NCBI GenBank assembly: GCA_007127425.1
Contig: SKZJ01000136.1
Location: 1 to 19,780, forward strand
Reading direction: 5' to 3'
Source of the DNA: Wenzhouxiangella sp.
GTDB lineage: Bacteria > Pseudomonadota > Gammaproteobacteria > Xanthomonadales > Wenzhouxiangellaceae
DNA: 19,780 nt
The translations under genes were made by a program, and so were the position numbers. The notes beneath the pieces are model-generated. The model made no database searches. It saw only the letters and a program-made list of their open reading frames with translations, and had not been told where the DNA came from. Of this stretch, positions 14,870 through 19,780 are shown piece after piece (within the stretch, counting starts at the first letter, position 1; each line of letters begins with the position of its first letter).

Positions 14870-16123
14870 ATGAATTATTCCAAGACACTGATTGCATCCT
14901 GCCTGGTTGCAGGATCGACCCTGGCCGTGGCCGAGTTCGAATGGCTGGACACGCAGGCCAGCGACCTGCGGGCTGAGCGCCTGTCCGACGAGACCATCGC
15001 GGTGCCGGCCAGCCTGCACCGGGAAACGGCGCCCATCCAGTTTTCCTGGAACCGCGACCAGGCGGTTGCCGGCCGCACGCCAGCCGGCGGACCGACCGAG
15101 ACCATGGCGACACCGGCAGTCGAGAGCAAGCAATACTGGCTTGATGTCACCGGCCGGGAACTGGCGCGCGGCGTGGATCTGCCGTTGACCGCACCCGGGG
15201 CCGTGATTCGCATCTCGGCACTCGACAGCGGAACGGAACTGCGACTCGATCCCGAACAACTCAGGCTGGAGTTCAACGGCCGACCGGTGCATGCCCGATT
15301 CAACCGTGACGAGGTCAGCAGGGGCCGGGACATGCGACGCGAAGGTATGCCGGTACCCGAGGACACCCTGGCCTTCCGCGTGAACGACCGCATCGGCGCC
15401 GGCACCCTGCGAGTGGCGCACGCCGACCTCCAGGCCGACTTGTCACTGGTCGTCAACGTGCATGAACCCGATAGCCCGTGGACCGCCAGGCTCGCCCTGC
15501 CGCGCCACAACTTCCTGGCCGGTCAGGCACTGGACTTCGACTTCGATCTCGGCGACGGTCGCCAGACCATCGAGCCACGCTCGGTTCAGGCAGTTGTTGC
15601 CAGCCCCGATGCCAGTCAGACCTGGCCGATTGCTCGCGGCCGGGGCAACCAGTTGGCACTGGATTCCGCACCGCTGGCGCGCATGGATCGCCCTGCCCCG
15701 GGACTGTACGAGGCCCATGTCTATGTCGAGAGCGAACACCGCGGCCAGACCATCCGCCGCGACCTGACCCTGGCATTCAGCATCGCCCCGCCCATTGCCC
15801 GACTCAATGAACAGGTCCGGCGTGGCTCATCATCGGGTCTGGATCTGGTCCTGGGCATAGAGGCGGCTGTCGCCGGTCGCTACCAGGTCAACGCCGAAAT
15901 ACTGGGCACCAACGCCCGTGGTGAGCTGGAGCCGCTCGCATTCACGCAGTCGGCCGCCGTGCTTGAAGCCGGCCAGGGCCAGATCGAAGTGGCGCTGGAC
16001 GCCGACACGATTCATGCCAGCGGACTGAGCGCCCCGTTCGAGCTGCGCAACCTGCAACTGCTCGACCAGGGCCGGATGTACCTGCTCGAAGATCGAGAGC
16101 GCGCACTGCGCCTCGTGCACTGA
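14870..16123 (+). CDS. Secreted protein resembling the DUF4785 family
   Basis: A 417-aa protein with a signal peptide (cleavage probably after AVA, residue 21) and no later membrane segment, so probably periplasmic or secreted. The mature part looks beta-rich. I see alternating hydrophobic strands, a YWLDVTGRELARGVDLPLTA segment near residues 88-107, and two regions after about 190 that read like immunoglobulin-like domains (for example GLYEAHVYVES). The composition and layout recall DUF4785 proteins, but I place it there from memory and with moderate confidence. GGAGG (14862-14865) precedes the ATG, only 12 nt after the lipase stop. It does not resemble Lif-type lipase foldases, which are helical and membrane-anchored. 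A role with the hydrolase is inferred from the operon alone. Confidence 0.6.
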   Translation: MNYSKTLIASCLVAGSTLAVAEFEWLDTQASDLRAERLSDETIAVPASLHRETAPIQFSWNRDQAVAGRTPAGGPTETMATPAVESKQYWLDVTGRELARGVDLPLTAPGAVIRISALDSGTELRLDPEQLRLEFNGRPVHARFNRDEVSRGRDMRREGMPVPEDTLAFRVNDRIGAGTLRVAHADLQADLSLVVNVHEPDSPWTARLALPRHNFLAGQALDFDFDLGDGRQTIEPRSVQAVVASPDASQTWPIARGRGNQLALDSAPLARMDRPAPGLYEAHVYVESEHRGQTIRRDLTLAFSIAPPIARLNEQVRRGSSSGLDLVLGIEAAVAGRYQVNAEILGTNARGELEPLAFTQSAAVLEAGQGQIEVALDADTIHASGLSAPFELRNLQLLDQGRMYLLEDRERALRLVH

Positions 16124-16150
16124 CCCGATAGGGACATCGGGACAAGGCAG

Positions 16151-16185
16151 GCCGGCGGATGGTCGACATCCGCCGGCTTTTTTTT
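16151..16185 (+). terminator. Strong intrinsic terminator of the lipase operon
   Basis: A perfect 11-bp GC-rich stem (16151-16161 with 16167-16177) closes a 5-nt loop and is followed at once by eight T residues (16178-16185). It lies 27 nt after the stop of the DUF4785-like gene and ends the + strand unit. Confidence 0.93.
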
Positions 16186-16194
16186 GGGAGGTGG

Positions 16195-16331
16195 AAACGT
16201 AGAACGTGAAACGTGAAATGGGGGCATTTCCGTGCCGGCTTCTTCACGGCGGTGTCCAACTGCTGGAACCATTGCCATTGGCCACCACACTCCGGGTCTA
16301 GCCCCCGTTTTACGTTTCTCGTTTCCCGTTT
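16195..16331. repeat. Long imperfect inverted repeat built from degenerate heptamers
   Basis: The left arm 16195-16225 and right arm 16301-16331 can pair over 31 positions with three mismatches and three G-T pairs, around a 75-nt centre. Each arm is a run of about four degenerate 7-mers: the left reads as tagaacg and tgaaacg units, the right as cgtttta, cgtttct and cgtttcc. The innermost part of each arm is gggggc or gccccc. The element fills the gap between two converging operons and carries no plausible gene. It may be a small repetitive or non-autonomous element or a relic of two opposed heptamer arrays. Function is unknown. Confidence 0.75.
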
Positions 16332-16369
16332 AGCGCCTCAGACCTGGAGCGGTGCTTGGAATTTCCCCT

Positions 16370-16651
16370 TCAGCCGGTACGAAAACGACCCGACTCGATC
16401 TCTTGCTGATCGACGGATGCCGTTTGCACCTCATCGACTTTCGCCATCGGCGGCCCCTCATGGAGCCAGCGCTCCAGTTCGTCCAGGGCATCCGCACGAC
16501 CACGGCCCAGCACTTCCACGCGCCCGTCGGGCAGGTTGACGGCATGGCCGACGATACCGCGCGGCTCGGCCTCGCGGCGGGTCGACTCGCGAAAGAAGAC
16601 GCCCTGGACGCGCCCGGAGATCAGCCAGCACCGGGTCTCGGTATCAGCCAT
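16370..16651 (-). CDS. Acylphosphatase
   Basis: A small cytoplasmic enzyme that hydrolyses acyl phosphates such as carbamoyl phosphate and 1,3-bisphosphoglycerate. The 93-aa length is normal. GRVQGVFFR (residues 13-21) carries the phosphate-binding loop and catalytic Arg21, and VNLPDGRVEV (38-47) carries catalytic Asn39. The usual Gly after GV is Phe here. Its start overlaps the 3' end of the thioredoxin-like gene by 8 bp, so it is the last gene of the minus-strand operon. No clear terminator follows; its transcript would run into the inverted heptamer element. Confidence 0.93.
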   Translation of the reverse strand: MADTETRCWLISGRVQGVFFRESTRREAEPRGIVGHAVNLPDGRVEVLGRGRADALDELERWLHEGPPMAKVDEVQTASVDQQEIESGRFRTG

Positions 16652-17099
16652 GGTCCTCGATCCAGTCGGTAATCATCTGGCCGGTGACTGGGCCCAGCCA
16701 GGTGTGTACCAGTGCACCGCCGGCATCGACCAGGAATGTGGTCGGCAGGGCGCGCGGCGCACCGAGATCGGCAGGTGGGTCGTAGACGTCGACCAACAGG
16801 ATGGGATAGCTGGCCGGGTAATCCACCAGAAAGCGCTCGAACACCTCGACCTCGGTGTCCTCGAAAGCCAGTCCTAGCACGACGATGTCGTCGCGTCGGT
16901 CGTGCAGCTCGGACAGGTCGGGAATTTCCTTGCGGCAGGGCGCACACCAGGTGGCCCAGTAATTGACCACCACCCAGTCGCCGCGGTAGTCGGACAGCTG
17001 GTGAGCACTGCCGTCCAGCGCCGGCAACTCAAAATCGATTTCAGCCGCAACCGGCAGGGTCGCCAGCAACAGCACCATCAGCAGCATCAGTCTTTTCAT
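16644..17099 (-). CDS. TlpA-like thioredoxin-fold protein, exported
   Basis: A 151-aa TlpA/ResA-type thioredoxin. Residues 1-19 form a signal peptide or membrane anchor (basic KR, then hydrophobic, then VAA), so it acts in the periplasm. The redox motif is WCAPC (residues 51-55) and the cis-proline is Pro119 in ALPTTFLVD. The FELPALDGSAHQLSDYRGDWVVVNYWATW opening block, which I give here only in part as DYRGDWVVVNYWATW, is typical of this group. Its job is probably disulfide reduction, possibly in cytochrome maturation or protein repair; the substrate is unknown. It overlaps the yihY stop through ATGA, and its own end overlaps the acylphosphatase start. Confidence 0.93.
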   Translation of the reverse strand: MKRLMLLMVLLLATLPVAAEIDFELPALDGSAHQLSDYRGDWVVVNYWATWCAPCRKEIPDLSELHDRRDDIVVLGLAFEDTEVEVFERFLVDYPASYPILLVDVYDPPADLGAPRALPTTFLVDAGGALVHTWLGPVTGQMITDWIEDHG

Positions 17100-18428
17100 G
17101 ATCTCCGACCCGTGTTGAACTTGAGAATCGACTTGACCGAACAGTCGAGCATCGGCCGGCTGGCTTCATCCACCGGCCTGAGCGTCTCGATCAGGGCCCG
17201 GTCCCAATGGCTTTCCATCGGCAGATCGGCCAGTTCGCCGACAGGCATTATGAACGATCCGGCGCGATAGAGTTCCTCCAGCGTGACCTCGTCGAGATCG
17301 GCCGACAACATCCAGTCACCGAAGTCGTCGGCGTGGATGAATCCGGCAGTATGGAAGTGTCCGAGGATGCGGTTGAGCTGCAGATCCGTGGCCGCCGGTT
17401 CCCGACTGAGCAGATCACCGACCGATAACGAGCGACCGCGCCGTTGTGCCTGCCAAAGGTGTCCGAGCAGGCGCACGGCCAACACGAATTCATGCCGCGG
17501 ATTCCAGCGCCATCCGGCCTTGCGGTACTTGAAGGTCGTCAGTGCCGCGGCCACACTGGCGCCAAGCAATATCACCACCCAGGAAAGATAGATCCAGATC
17601 AGGAACAGTGGAATAGTCGCCAGGGCGCCATAGAGACGCTCGTAGGTCGGAAAGTTGGTGACATACCAGACGAATCCGCCCTTGGCGAGCTCGAACAGAA
17701 TGGCCGACAACAGCGCCCCGAACAGGGCATGGCGCCACAGCACGCGTCGATTGGGCACGAGGATGAAGATCAGTGTGAAAGCCACCAGCACAACGCCGAA
17801 GGGCATCAGATAAAAGAAGACCTCCTGGACGACACCGCGCACGAGGTGCGGCGCCAGCGCAGAGCTGGCGGCCAGGTAGGAAGTCAGCGCCAGGCTGGCA
17901 CCCATCAGCAACGGCCCCAGGGTCAGTACCGCCCAGTAGATCATCAGGCGGTTGGTCGGCCCGCGCGACGCCTTGACCCGCCAGATTCGGTTGAGGCTGC
18001 GCTCGATGGTCGACATCAAAAGGATGGCGGTAGCGATCAGGAACACCGTGCCCGCTCCGGTCAGCCCGGTCGTTCTGTCCACGAACTCGTTGAGGTGTTC
18101 GCGGATCACGTCACCGGCCGCCGGGACGAAATTGGTGAAGATATAGGTCTCGAGTTCTTCAGCGACGTGATCGAATACAGGAAATCCGGAAATCACGCCG
18201 AGCATCACCGTCATCAACGGCACCAGCGCCAGCAGGCTGGTATAGCTCAGGGCAGCCGCGGATTCGAAGCTGCGATCCTCGCGGAAGTGCTGGATCAAAT
18301 GCCGGCCGAAGGTCTTGAGCCAGAGCGGATCGAGCAGCGCCTCGATCACGCCGGGCGGATCAGTCGTTGACAGCGCCGGCGAAGCCTTTACGCTAGTCTG
18401 TTTTCCCGATGTGGATTTCTCGTCAGCC

Positions 18429-18442
<14 letters not shown>
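17096..18442 (-). CDS. YihY/BrkB family inner-membrane protein with C-terminal domain
   Basis: A 448-aa membrane protein of the YihY/BrkB family, once wrongly called ribonuclease BN. The core (about residues 45-320) opens with ESAAALSYTSLLALVPL and has about six hydrophobic segments, with the family block around LYGALATIPLFLIWIYLSW. Residues about 330-448 form an extra soluble domain (GDLLSREPAATDLQLNRIL), as in longer gammaproteobacterial members. The molecular function is not established. The start is uncertain: ATG at 18442 gives MVTV-MADE, and ATG at 18430 gives MADEKS. Neither has a good Shine-Dalgarno, and the first conserved block begins only near residue 45. It is the first gene of the minus-strand operon. 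Confidence 0.9.
18367..18394 (+). promoter_or_regulatory. Candidate promoter of the arsC-wrbA operon
   Basis: A perfect TTGACA (18367-18372) is followed after 16 bp by TACGCT (18389-18394), a weak -10, about 35 bp before the arsC start. It lies within the 5' coding part of yihY on the opposite strand. TAGTCT at 18394-18399 is another -10 candidate but the spacing would be 21 bp. Confidence 0.4.
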
Positions 18443-19710
<1,268 letters not shown>

Positions 19711-19780
19711 ATCGCAACACGTTTTCCAGTCGCTCGAACCCGAAGTCCACCTCGGGTGCCCGTTGGCCGTGTTCACGCAA

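Noticed and set aside
14000..15421. 473-codon minus-strand frame across the lipase and DUF4785-like genes
   Set aside because: The plus-strand genes have signal peptides, ribosome binding sites, a promoter and a terminator; the minus frame has none.
17444..18370. 308-codon plus-strand frame inside yihY
   Set aside because: Its composition (rich in Gln, His, Arg) is that of an antisense of a membrane protein gene; yihY has clear family motifs on the other strand.

Overview
The window is about 64-65% GC (estimated by eye) with dense, mostly co-directional genes. It carries the classical gammaproteobacterial rpsB-tsf-pyrH-frr-uppS-cdsA-rseP-bamA-skp-lpxD-fabZ-lpxA-lpxB-rnhB cluster, so the source is almost certainly a Gram-negative, LPS-bearing gammaproteobacterium. 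The second half has the gene order yihY-thioredoxin-acylphosphatase opposite arsC-wrbA-DUF2069, which I recall from Pseudomonas. Together with intergenic heptanucleotide repeats this suggests a high-GC Chromatiales/Xanthomonadales-type lineage. I cannot name the genus with confidence.

Layout. Positions 1-96 are a perfect 7-bp tandem repeat (13 copies) that stops 8 bp before a sigma70-like promoter. A structured leader (about 140-345) follows, then rpsB with an unusual histone-like tail. From rpsB to rnhB (346-13851) fourteen genes run on the + strand with short gaps or overlaps. They cover translation (uS2, EF-Ts, RRF), nucleotide supply (UMP kinase), lipid carrier and phospholipid precursors (UppS, CdsA), envelope stress proteolysis (RseP), outer-membrane protein assembly (BamA, Skp), lipid A synthesis (LpxD, LpxA, LpxB), fatty acid elongation (FabZ) and RNase HII. 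Two expected members are missing: dxr, and dnaE/accA after rnhB.

At 13920-16185 there is a separate two-gene unit: a well-formed promoter with a 14-bp palindrome over its -10 box, a secreted lipase-like alpha/beta hydrolase, a secreted protein resembling DUF4785, and a strong intrinsic terminator. Next comes a noncoding element (16195-16331) whose ends are degenerate heptamers in inverted orientation and could pair over about 31 positions.

From 16370 on, a tightly overlapping minus-strand operon (YihY/BrkB membrane protein, TlpA-like thioredoxin, acylphosphatase) diverges from an ATGA-linked plus-strand operon (ArsC/YfgD-like reductase, WrbA-like flavoprotein, DUF2069 membrane protein). The two initiation codons share the sequence CATG. 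The last bases probably hold the 3' end of a converging minus-strand gene.

Most of the window is housekeeping sequence. The parts that deserve a second look are the histone-like tail on uS2, a canonical EF-hand loop inside the BamA barrel, the lipase/DUF4785-like operon with its palindromic promoter, the inverted-heptamer element, and the loss of dxr from its usual site.
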